Below, piece after piece: positions 38,554-50,200 of a DNA stretch of 64,000 nt. The stretch covers positions 71,746,698 through 71,810,697 of the forward strand of contig OX375877.1 of the NCBI GenBank assembly GCA_947359465.1. Direction: 5' to 3'. Position numbers and translations under genes: made by a program. This DNA comes from Metellina segmentata. Taxonomy: Eukaryota; Arthropoda; Arachnida; Araneae; Tetragnathidae. The stretch's first letter is position 1. Every line of letters starts with the position of its first letter. The notes under the pieces were generated by a model. The model made no database searches and was not told the origin of the DNA. It saw only the letters and a program-made list of their open reading frames with translations.

Positions 38554-40147
38554 TCTATATAAATAAGAATGGAGTGTTTGTTTGTACATTCAATATTTTC
38601 GACGCATTTCAAGTTTTCTATCCGTTTTGGACCCTTCTGATGCCGAATCCGCCTTTTTCTCGTTTGGTGTCTGTCTGTCTGTCTGTCTGTCTGTATGTTG
38701 TGCCCTATACACGTCCACGCGGTTTAAGATATTTTCATGGAAATTTGCATACAGAGAGTACTTATCTTGATTTAGTGAGTGGAATTGGTTGCGAAAGTCT
38801 GTCTGTCCGTCTTTCTGTTCTATGCTCGATTTTGTGTTTGTGTGTTTGTGTAGGCATCACATGAATTGTATTCCAGATATTTTATTGTATTGTCTTTTAT
38901 TTTATACATTATCTAATAATTCAGTGAATGCAATATTAAACATTTCTTTATTGTTATATTTAGACGAGTTTCATGCTAAAACACCTGAGTAAGTATACTT
39001 AAATCAACCATAATTTGGTAGTTTTGGAAAAATTGGAATGTCTATTGAATATTACGATTAATTCGATTGCTTTACCAGTACTGCTGAAAAAGTAATTATT
39101 CTTCAAGAAATTATTTTTTTTATGGAATTTCATTTCTGATACGTCATTTATTTCGAGTCTTATTTTTATTCTTTGCGCAATGAAAACGATTTCCGAAAAT
39201 TTGGGACAGACGATATTTTTCAATGAAACGAGAATGAACACGATCGCGCGAGCAGTGATATTTTTCTGGTTCTTTCGCTCTGAATTAATTTCACATTTCT
39301 AAATTTTGTACACTTTTAGTTGTAAGTTGTGGCAACTGTGCGAGATCAAGAGATAAAATTGAATCACAAATTAATATCTTTGGAACAATTTTTTACGACA
39401 TCTTTTATTTTGTTTTACTTCGCTGTTTCCTGTTTTAAATATTTATTATTTTAATAAATGTGTTTTCCTTCTCATCACACCCAACAGCACCACAAAGTAT
39501 TAGACTTGAAAATGTTAGGTAAGTCAGTATAAATTTTCAGTAAATTTTAAGTGTAGTTATGCCGTTATTTAAAGAATAATGCCGTTATTTAAAGAATAAT
39601 GCCGTTATTTAAAGAATAATGTCGTTATTGAAATAATAATAATGTTTAAAAATCCAAACTAGAACTTTTTCCAACATTAAAAAATTCGTTGTAGTAATGA
39701 CAGGAGAAGATTGCAAAATTTCACAATGTCGCATACCGGAGGCAAGAGTGCCACAGGTAAAAAAATATTGTTTTGTTGACTATGAGTGCGAGAGCACTCG
39801 CCGTAAATCGTAATTTTAATTAATTGAGTTGCACATGAAAACAACTTAAGAAAGGGAATTCCAAATCTTCCTATAAATCGTCTTTTATAGTAGTAACCTT
39901 AGTATCACCTTTCGTCTTTTTGAGCTTTGTCATACAGCAATTGTGCGATGTATGTGAAATGTATTACATGAATGGATATGCGTGTGTAGGATTTGTGTCC
40001 AAAGTAAGTTGTAGAAAATATAAAGATGGCGAAAGGTGTTAAAATAAATTTTTACTCTACAAAAAACGTAAGTCATTATATATTTTGATAATCTCTTCAA
40101 TCTAGAGTAAACGAATTCAAACCGAGTAAGGTCGGGTATTTTGCTAG
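38554..40147 (+). mobile_element. Non-autonomous Helitron, family A, copy 1
   Basis: Starts A|TCTATATAAATAAGAATGGA and ends CCGAGTAAGGTCGGG...TTTGCTAG|T: the TC start, the hairpin just before the 3' end, the CTAG terminus and the A/T insertion site of Helitrons. 1594 bp. It contains a (TCTG)n run near 38670 and a 20-bp unit ATGCCGTTATTTAAAGAATA repeated at 39558-39635. No Rep or helicase motif; the shared open frames of 80-98 codons are not recognisable. Near-identical to copy 2. Confidence 0.88.
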
Positions 40148-40395
40148 TATATTCATACAAATCTCGAATGATTGCATATCTGCATAGTGTGGTTCAAAAT
40201 TCTTTGCGATATACAATCTAATCATTTTACTTACAAGGCCAATCAGAGGGCTTCTGGAAACATAATGATAAACCAAACATCCAATTTTTTGCGAGAAATT
40301 GATTTTCAATTTAAAAAAATTAAAAAAATCATATTTTTAATAAACTATTCAAGATAGTTCCAGTCTGCCTCATTGAATTTTAAATAGATGTACTA

Positions 40396-41970
40396 TCTAT
40401 ATAAATAAGAATGGAGTGTTTGTTTGTACATTCAATATTTTCGACCCATTTCAAGTTTTCTATCTGTTTTGGACCCTTCTGATGCCGAATCCGCCTTTTT
40501 CTCGTTTGGTGTCTGTCTGTCTGTCTGTCTGTATGTTGTGCCCTATACACGTCCACGCGGTTTAAGATATTTTCATGAAAATTTGCATACAGTGAGTACT
40601 TATCTTCATTTAGTGAGTGGCATTGGTTGCGAAAGTCTGTCTATCCGTCTTTCTGTTCTATGCTCGATTTTGTGTATGTGTGTTTGTGTAGACATCACAT
40701 GAATTGTTTTCCAGATATTTGATTGCATTGTATTTTATTTTATACATTATGTATTAGTTTAGTGAATGCAATATCAAACATTTCTTTATTGTTATATTTA
40801 GTTGAGAGTTTCATGCTAAAACACCTGAGTAAGTATACTTAAATCAACCGTAATTTGGTAGTTTTGGAAAAATTGGAATGTCTATTGAATATTACGATTA
40901 CTTCGATTTCTTTACCAGTACTGCTGAAAAAGTAATTATTCTTCAAAAAATTATTTTTTTTATGGAATTTCATCTCTGATACTTCATTTATTTCGAGTCT
41001 TATTTTTGTTCTTTGCGCAATGAAAACGATTTCCGAATATTTGGGACAGACGATATTTTTCAATGAAACGAGAATGAACAAGATCGCGCGAGCAGTGATA
41101 TTTTTTCTGGTTCTTTCGCTCTGAATTAATTTCACATTTCTAAATTTTGTACACTTTTAGTTGTAAGTTGTGGCAACTGTGCGAGATCAAGAGATAAAAT
41201 TGAATCACAAATTAATATCTTTAGAACAATTTTTTGCGACATCTTTTATTTTGTTTTATTTCGCTGTTTCCTGTTTTAAATATTTATTATTTTAATAAAT
41301 GTGTTTTCCTTCTCATCACATGCAACAGCACCACAAAGTATTAGACTTAAAAATGTTAGGTAAGTCAGTATAAATTTTCAGTAAATTTTAAGTGTAGTTA
41401 TGCCATTATTGAAAGAATAATGCCGTTATTTAAAGAATAATGCCGTTATTGAAAGAATAATAATGTTTAAAAATCCAAACCAGAACTTTTTTTAACATTA
41501 AAAAATTCGCTGTAATAATGACAGGAGAAGATTGCAAAATTTCATAATGTCGCATACCGCAGGCAAGAGTGCCACAAGTAAAAAAATATTGTTTTGTTGA
41601 CTATTAGTGCGAGAGCACTCGCCGTAAATCGTAATTTTAATTAATTGAGTTGAACATGAAAAGAACTTAAGAAAGAGAATTTCAAATCTCCCTCAAAATC
41701 GTCTTTTATAGTAGTAACCTTAGTATCACCTTTCGTCATTTTGTAGCATTCTCATACAGCAATTGTGCGATGTATGTGAAATGTATTACATGAATGGATA
41801 TGCATGTGTAGGATTTGTGTCCAAAATAAGTTGTAGAAAATATAAAGATGGCGAAAGGTGTTAAAATAAATTTTTATTCTACAAAAAAACGTAAGTCATT
41901 ATATATTTTGAGTATCTCTTCAATCTAGAGTAAACCAATTCAAACCGAGTAAGGTCGGGTAATTTGCTAG
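40396..41970 (+). mobile_element. Non-autonomous Helitron, family A, copy 2
   Basis: Same start and end as copy 1 (A|TCTATATAAATAAG; TTTGCTAG|T), 1575 bp, same orientation, 248 bp downstream. Differences are scattered point changes, one fewer TCTG unit and small indels. It inserted at the 5' terminus of a family-B Helitron, which resumes directly at 41972. Confidence 0.88.
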
Positions 41971-41971
41971 T

Positions 41972-42664
41972 AGTATTATAAAAGGAAGTGGTTGTCCTAC
42001 TGTCTGTGATCAAAGTCCTGACGAATCTACGGCACTTACAATAATAAAATTTTTCTCACTGAATTTTTTGCGAATTTTAAAATTTAATCTAGAACATTTT
42101 TGAATGAATTTAATAAAGTAATTATTAGTAATTATTATTGTTTTCTTTAGAATGGCAACACTATAAAGAGATGGCGAATTCTAAATTCATTTTTTCAGTG
42201 TTGACCTCGATCGTGTTCGAGAAATCACAGATTCCATTTCGTGCGCTTAAACGAATCCAATCAAGGAAAGCAAAACAAATTAAAAAATTTTGACTGCCAT
42301 TGTTTGGTTATTTTTTGTATAATCAGGATCGTTAAAGATAGATTAAAAATTTCAACGGATTTGAAATATGCTGAAAATTTTACACCAGACAAATACTTTA
42401 TGCATTTGATTTTCTTTTTATAAATAATTTTTCGATTAAATATTTATATTTTCGCTAGAGATTGAGACGTCACGCAGATTGGATCTCTTCGCAATTCGAA
42501 TTTGGCCTCATTTGAAGATTAGCGGTGCTCGTGGTGTTGGTTTGCTTAAAGGGGAAACGCCGTTATGGATGTTATCTAATAGGCTACGAATTGGAATCCG
42601 TAGCAATCACCGGGGTTTAGCGAACAGTGGTCACACCTGACCCCACGAAAAGAACAGTCACGAA
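41972..42664 (+). mobile_element. Helitron family B remnant
   Basis: AGTATTATAAAAGGAAGTGG and CAAAGTCCTGACGAATCTAC match the family-B 5' region, and GTTATGGATGTTATCTAATA matches its 3' part. The extreme 5' bases were displaced by the family-A insertion, and the 3' CTAG end is not recognisable. Confidence 0.75.
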
Positions 42665-42689
42665 TCTAAAATTAAATTTAAAAAAAAAA

Positions 42690-42925
42690 CGGTGGGGGCT
42701 GTGTCGGGACACGGTCGTAGAATAGGTCAGTGCGGCCATATGGTGAAGGAGAGTGAAAGAAATCAGTACTACACTGTTTTAATTTCACACATCAAATGTT
42801 CACCGGTCAGGCGCTCAGCACATACATAACAATTGGTGCCCTCGATGTTGGTGTTCAAGGTTGTGGCTCATTACCGACCTACGTAAGTTGAACTGCATCA
42901 TTCAATTATAAAACCTTTATGTCAT
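42690..42925 (+). mobile_element. Possible LTR-retrotransposon end and primer-binding site
   Basis: TGTCGGGACACGG could be an LTR start. ACATACATAACAATTGGTGCCC looks like an LTR end followed by a TGGTGCCC primer-binding site. No paired LTR and no coding region follow, so this is only a suggestion. Confidence 0.3.
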
Positions 42926-42928
42926 CAG

Positions 42929-43691
42929 TAGGGCAACTTTTTTGTTGCATTAAAAATGGGAAAAGTTGCATTTATGGAAATAAAGTTGCATTTATTTTTG
43001 ATACACTAAATTCTAAAATAAATTATTCATAAAAAATGAAAAAAATTCAAAATATATTGACAATTTTAGTTGTGTACAACAGTATTATAATACATTCTGA
43101 AATACAGAAGAACGTTGAAAGGCCAATCCTTCGCCAGTAATTTCTTTAATATTGAAAATCTGCGCCAGCCGCTGTCATACAATGTGCTGCATTGGATAGT
43201 AGAAGCGCAAAATCCTTTTGCTCAACATTCAGAGATTTTAAAACGTCATCTAATAGGCGAACAACATATTGATGATCGACACTCATATCGCTAACTCTGC
43301 AGTCGATTACGCAAGTTTCCTCTGGATTATCCAGAGTGCCAACCAATGTGTTAAAGTACTTCTTGACATTTATTTCACTTTCGTCTTAGGACGAACACCT
43401 TCTTACCATGAACTTGTTCGATCCGCAATACTTCGGCGTTCGCAAGATCAGACACACGTGATCGAAGGTTGATTCAGAGAGCAAAAAATGAAATAGTAAT
43501 TTAATATTAATTAATTTAAGCTCTATTTTAAAAAGTTGCAGGTGGTTGCATTTATGTAGAAAGTTGCATTTATGTTTCGGTTATAACTCACTTACTATAC
43601 ACCGAATGTAGGAGGAATTTTGATTTTAGTACTTTACATGCAACGTAGAACGCGTGAAAAAAAGTTGCATTTGTTGCAAAAAGTTGCCCTG
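42929..43691. mobile_element. hAT element with 8-bp TSD and decayed transposase
   Basis: The left end TAGGGCAACTTTTTTGTTGC and the right end, read inward, CAGGGCAACTTTTTGCAACA are inverted repeats, flanked exactly by GTCATCAG (42921-42928 and 43692-43699). GTTGCATTTATG-type motifs recur near both ends. The middle holds a transposase fragment. Confidence 0.9.
43146..43346 (-). pseudogene. hAT transposase fragment
   Basis: The 66-residue frame contains VEQKDFALLLSNAAHCMTAA, resembling the linker after the BED-type zinc finger in hAT proteins of the CGGBP1-like group. A further piece (SDLANAEVLRIEQVHGKKVF) is readable upstream at about 43390-43470. The catalytic region is absent. Confidence 0.55.
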
Positions 43692-44837
43692 GTCATCAGA
43701 TATGCTATTTGCGTCGAACTGAACGGTGGAGATACATGGCGCACTCGTATCAAGCATTTGTTCACTATGAAGGTGAGACGCCTATCCTTCCAGATTTCAA
43801 GAATCTCCTCCGAGCAGGTTGACACTCGACATCGGATATCCGGATCTTCTTGGATTCCCCATAACTCGATCTTTCTTCCTGTTGAGTTTCTATAATTTTT
43901 CATCGCATTCAAAATGCTATCTTGAAAATAGATTTGCATTCATCGCCATGACATTGGAACATCAATGGATGTACTCAGGAGTATCTCCGATTCTTCAATG
44001 GCCATATTTGTTTTAGGTGATTGTAGATTAAAGGATAGCTAGTTTTGCACTCTTGAAAAACTGTAAATTTTTGAATGTTCGGTAAACACATCTCTTGCAC
44101 TCTTACACTCTTACGATTGATGGTAAGAAGAAAAAGTGCACTTGTCTTATGAAACGGTAAAAAATCGTAAATGTTATTTATATAACTGCCATCCAATCAG
44201 ATATAAAAATTCGAATCCAATAGGCATCAACTTCAACATTGAAATTCCTTCCTAACCATCACCATTGAATTGAAAGAATTCCTATCTTACATTATTCAGA
44301 AACTAGTTGAAAACGTATGTTTAGTGAAAGATACTGCTCAACAGAATACTCTATTATAAGCAGAACTTTGTCATTCATATACAAAGTTTTTGATGGTTTT
44401 TCATTGAAAATTGAGCTAATTCGCGCTTTTCTGAGAATCTGTCGTTTTAGCCATTCTGCTTCATTTCTCGTAAAATGAAGCTGCATAGCATACTAATACC
44501 GTCAATTTGATTGTTTCTCCCTCGTCATAGACGTACTATTTTGTATAACCACGTCCGCAACCAAAATTTTCATACATACGCATTTACATGGTTCCATTGA
44601 CAGCAATATGCAATCAAACCACATTAAGACGAACTTGCTTTATGCAATTACTAATTATACGAACTAAATTCTTACTATCATTAAAATTTTATTAAAATTA
44701 TAATTCGCTTGAGAAGAATTCGGGTTATACTAATCTCCTGTTAAGACGAACAAAATTTCAAAACTTAGGGCAAAGGAATCTTTTTAATAACATTTTCAGA
44801 AACATAAATTGACTCAGAAATTATAGAAGGCTTATTT

Positions 44838-45053
44838 ATGGAAAAGAGTGAAGAAGGAATAAATGAAGATACCGATGAAAATGAAAAGAAAAAAGCGTGC
44901 CTTCTCTATAAAAAAGCTATAGCTGGCTTAGAAATTATACACCGCATTTTGTTAGGCAGAGAAAATTTATCTGCTCAATTAAAAAACAAGGACTTAATCA
45001 AAGATTTTCTTGAAAAATGCACGAAAAGCGCAAAACACAAAAAAAATCGATAA
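44838..45053 (+). CDS. Small charged open frame, unrecognised
   Basis: 71 codons from ATG, rich in Glu and Lys (NEDTDENEKKK near the start), then an amphipathic stretch CLLYKKAIAGLEIIHRILLG and a basic end KHKKNR. The composition looks more like real coding sequence than its surroundings, and YKKAI...LE is faintly like MIT-domain helices, but I cannot assign it. The frame is open a few codons upstream to a stop near 44809. It could be a lone exon, a retrocopy piece, or the tail of a decayed transposon: repeated TTAAGACGAAC motifs at 44624 and 44742 suggest pogo-like DNA here. Confidence 0.3.
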   Translation: MEKSEEGINEDTDENEKKKACLLYKKAIAGLEIIHRILLGRENLSAQLKNKDLIKDFLEKCTKSAKHKKNR

Positions 45054-45396
45054 CAGAACTATTTCAAGGTAAAAATTGGATAGTCAGGAAATACCTGTGA
45101 AATCAAGTATTAGCTGTATAATATAGAATCATATGTATCATTTGAAAAGGGCGCGCTCCAACCAAAAACGTTCGGGAAATTGATCTATGCCTTAACTAGT
45201 GGATAGCATCTGCGTATGCCAGTTCCTCAATAAGATGTTAATTCAAAGATAAGTAAGGCTGACGTGTTTGAATGTTGACAGATAAAGAAAGAAATCTCCA
45301 CGGAACTATTTCAGGTGTCACTCCACGGTCTTTTCCCATCACTGCTTTCCTCATCTCTTTTCCGTTTCAGATAGATATACGTGTAACAACAGCAAC

Positions 45397-47236
45397 ATGT
45401 CAAGTCAAAATAAAGGTAAATAAAATGTTTTTAACTCGAAAAATAAGCATTTTTAATTTTTAATAGTTAAAAAAGTGGTTTCCAAACTATTCAATCCAAG
45501 GACCCCCTTGGAAACTTGAAATTCTCGCGAACCCCTTTAACTTTCAAAACTATAATAATATTCAGGACGTCAAAGTATTTACAATAATTACACTAAAAAG
45601 CTTACATATGAAGCTTGGTTCAAAAATATGAAAAACTGAAGAAGTTATTTCAAAATGCTCGGTCAAAAGTTTTGATAAATTAGAAAAATTGCTAGGTTTG
45701 ATTAACATTAATTTCCCATGAATTATCATTATTTTAATTCTCATAATAGTTCATATACTAATTAATTTCATTTCACAAGTATGATACTCAATCGTAAAGC
45801 TTAAAAGAATTTTGTTAAATCCCAAAACCTTGCATAAAAGCATAGGTTAAGCAACATTTTAAACCAAAATTTCAGAACTAAGAAGCACGATGTACTTCTC
45901 ATTTGAACTTAAATGTATGCAACAGATAATATAAATGACTACCAAAATTAAATTTAAAACTTTAAGTGGGTCACTGGATAAATTTAAATACATTTCTTCA
46001 AGCATCCCTCCGAACAACGATAAATTGTCGTTTCTACGGTAACAGACTTTGCAACGGGAACAATTCTTGTGATAGACAGGTAGAAGAAAATTTGTCTTTT
46101 GAGTCTGGTAATTTTTTTTTTAATTGACGAATGACCACTAGAATCAGTATATATTTGAGGAACTGTTTCTTTAACAATATTTTTCCCGTTTGTGACGTTG
46201 TTTCAAATGTCTTTCAGCTCATGGAGATGCACTAAAACTCCTTCCATTACTATGTGTATTACTATTGACGTGTTTCCTCGAAGGAGACGCAGAGAAAATA
46301 AGGTACTTTAGTGCAAATGTATGCGATAGGTATTCAGTGGAAGCTGCATACAATGAGAAATTCAAACTGATCACTGAGAACATTTTTAAAGGTGAGTCCT
46401 TGAATAAATAACTAATCTTTAAAATAAATTTTTTTAAATCTCAGATGAACTAAAAAAAAAATATGTACTTTTACCTGATTTTTAAAATTAAATGTAAAAT
46501 TAGATGACCCACTCATAGCATATGTGCTAAATTTTATTAATTGTTTATATATATTGATGGGAAAGTGCCGTTTTACTCACATTTCACACCTTATTTAAAT
46601 ACCTTTATAGTGAATAAGCTTTATAAATTTCCAGAAGGTTTATGAGGACATTTCGTACACTTCTTACTGAAGTTAATTCCTATTTCTAATAAAATGAGTG
46701 GCAAATTTTGACACTTCAATCATATTAACCTAATTAGCTTCAGAATATCAACTTCAATTTCAACCCATGTACTTGTTCAAATGCCTACAATTCGGCATTT
46801 TTTGACGATAAATCTATTTCCCCGAACATTTTCTTTTCTGTGCTGATTTCTCTCTTTCAGAATCCTCATTGCCTTCTGTCATCAGAATGTTCAAGAATTT
46901 CACTAAAATAGCGACTTTTTCCGTGAAATTTTAACAATATCACTCAGCTCTAAAAAGTCACATAAAGGATACTTAAACTAAGCGGCAAAAGTTTGCTATT
47001 GAATCCCATAGGGTTTGAATTTTAATAACATAAATCTGCAGAGTAATTAATAATTAAGTAATAATTAAGAGCACTGGGAAGTCTCTATTCTTCAAAAAAT
47101 CGAACTTTTGATTTCAATTGCATTTAATAGAGGGCACCAATACGAATCTATTGATGTATCACTTATGTAAAATGCATTTTAAGTTCCTAAAACTTATTTT
47201 TGAAATTATCCTTTTTGGTTTCAAATTTGAAGTTTC

Positions 47237-47273
<37 letters not shown>

Positions 47274-50200
47274 TTTATATTTTTAGTATATTTTTTAATA
47301 AATATGCATTTTAATCGATTGGTAACAGGTTTAACTGCGACTGTTATTATATTTAACCTCAAATTTTGTTTACTTGTGCTTTGGAAAGTTCTTATCTATA
47401 AGGTAAGGAGATGCTATTTTGTAGTTTTTTGTCGTTTTCTCAAAATGATAAATTTTCATCTTCAGGGGCACTCTGTAAAAAAACTATTAAAGCTATCAAT
47501 CTGAAATTTTGCATACACATGTATTTCTATTAGACAATTATGTTAAAATATAAACTATTGAGGAAATATGAACAGAAATGTTTTTAATGGCTGATTAGTA
47601 GGTATAAAATCACAACATTTTCATGAGCTGATTTAAATTGTGTCTAAAATTTTTTTTTCCTGGTTATCTTCAACAAAAAATATTTTAATGAATTCAAGAA
47701 ACCATTTCTAGTGATAGGGAAAAAAGTTGCTACTCAATATATATTAAAGTTTTTTTACAGAGGGCGCCCAAAGTGAACTCACTATATTGAATTTTTTTCC
47801 ACAGAGTTCTATATAAATGCTCTCTACAAAATATTTTTGCTTTTAAAATTTTTATTTTTAGCTTGAATTAGTTTTAAAATGCATTACAAACATGTGTACA
47901 AAAATTTATATTGGTACTTATAATAGCTTAAATTTTATATACATTAGAATATTGGTCACATTTTCATGATTTCTGGCCTTTGATGACTTCCCGGTGCCCT
48001 TAAATCTGCAGAGTTTACAGAACCATATTATACAAATATGAGAACATAACAATTAAAATGGTAATTAGAAAACAATTTAAAAATTGAATAAAATTTTACC
48101 TGGTTCAAAATATTTAATTTTTCCACGGTTTTTGTCAAAATTCAGAAAATAATAATTCTATAGTATTTAGAAGCACTATATTGAACTTTTATAACAACCC
48201 ACAATCGATATGACCTGTTAAATATTAGTCGTTCAGTCTTTTGTAGCCGGGCATGCCCATACAAATTTCATAGTGGATATAAGACCATTTTTGTTTGTTG
48301 GTACAATTTTTTGGAGTCTATACTTAATTATTCTTCATAATTGTTCAATTGGGTTTAAATGAGTCGACTGCATCAAGGAAGGCGTGTTGTTTCGAGCTGT
48401 TTGAGCAAATTCTCGTCGTAGACAGACATAACATGGCTGGTTGATTTCTTTTTATTTTGCAATGGTCAGATCTAGACAAGCAACATAGACCTTTTCTGAA
48501 TAGTAAATGAACTCACACACAAATATAGCTTCAGGTAGCGCAACAAGCAAGCTTATCATACAAGACATGGAATCTATTAAGCAACTAGCAGATCTGCGCG
48601 TCCACACCTTATTTTAATCCTTTTTATCTCTACTATTATAAAAGGAAGTGTTTGTTTGTTTACTGCCTGCAAAGTCCTGACGAATCTATGGCACTTACAG
48701 TAATGGGATTTGGCACACAGGTAGTCCGAATTATTTTGCAATTTTTGGGTCGCGGCGAATTTTAAAATTCAATCTAGAACAATTTAAAATAAATGTAATA
48801 GTTTTTTTCACCGTTCTTTCTTTTTTCGGAAATGATGAAGCATCAAAATTTAGTCTTTTCTCTCTCACGTCACTATTGACCTAAGCCTTTGGAACCATGA
48901 TAAGGTTTTTTCACCTTTCGTGTATTCGCAATAAATGGGAATGTTAGCAAACATATTTGAACGACCGTTTGATTCCGAGATTCATTCATTTTGATATCCC
49001 GATAAACAGATTCGAGTGAAACAAAGAAATCATTAAAGTAATTACTGTCGTTCTTCAGTGCTTTTTTCTATCTCAGCGATCGTTAAAGATGTAATGAAAG
49101 TTTTACAAGATTTGATATCTGCGGGAAAATTTTATAACACCTTATACGTTTGTTTTTCTTTTAATGAATAATTTATCAATTAAATATTTATATTTTTTGG
49201 TTTGCAAAGCAAATAAACACCACGGGCAATGTGATCCCCACGGAAAGAACTGTCCAGTGGCCAACGCCCATCAGGTTTACGAAGCAAACCAACACCACGG
49301 GCAACTCCGTTATGGCTGTTATCCAATAGACTACGAATTCCCATTTGGTTTGCGAAGCAAACTAATAACCCCACAAAAGCAACTGGCACGGGCAACGCCG
49401 GGCTAGCCACGCAGTGGCTAGTAATGTATATAAGCATCTTTTTACACATTTCATACGTCCAAGTGAGAAAAAAAAATAAGTCACAAATATAAAACGACGT
49501 TTTGTTTACATCTTTCTGGTATTAATTCTTATTTCCAGTAAAGTTCTTGGAAAAAATTCACCCCTCAGTCATGTTACCCTAGGGCTCGAAATACCCGGGT
49601 GCACAGGTGCACTGTGCACATGAAAATAAAATTGTGCACCTAATTTTTTCCCGCTGGGTGCACGCAATGCACCTAACGTTAAAAAAAGGGAGGCGGGGGA
49701 AGTGTTTTATGTTATTTTTATGTTTGAACAAATTATTAGCATCGACCTCTCTCGCTCTAAAGGAAAGTAATTAAAATTCCTAATTACACACTATACAAAA
49801 ACAAAATCTCTGGGCCGTAACGGGATTATACAGGAGGAAGATTTACTTGTGTCACTGCCACCAGAACTTTCCGATGATCGAAACATTTTCCAGATGACTC
49901 TGTTATAGTGACTGTCGTGACAGCCGTACGACGGAGAATTGAGAATTTCGATTTTTAAATATTTTTATTTACTATATCTACTACGAAAAAAAAAAACCTA
50001 TATAAACATACCCAACTAAAATAAAGCAGTTTACATTACATGAATACTCTTATATATTTTTTTTTAAATGTGTACCAAAAATATAATATGTGCACCTAAT
50101 TTAAAAACTTAGGTGCACGAGGTGCACCTGTATTAAAAAATCTATTTCGAGGCCTGTGTTACCCATTTAGCTTTTGAACGTACATTTCAATTGCATTTAT

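Noticed and set aside
38574..41135. Paired open frames of 60-98 codons
   Set aside because: They are repeated because the Helitron is repeated; there are no Helitron protein motifs and the TCTG run creates Ser/Val/Cys-rich artefacts.
43620..44196. Opposed open frames of 65-101 codons
   Set aside because: They overlap on both strands, show no motif, and partly lie in a hAT element end; no splice context supports them.
49164..49449. Open frames of 80-89 codons on both strands
   Set aside because: They lie in the palindrome-rich 3' end of a family-B Helitron and recur, broken, at 13784-14044.
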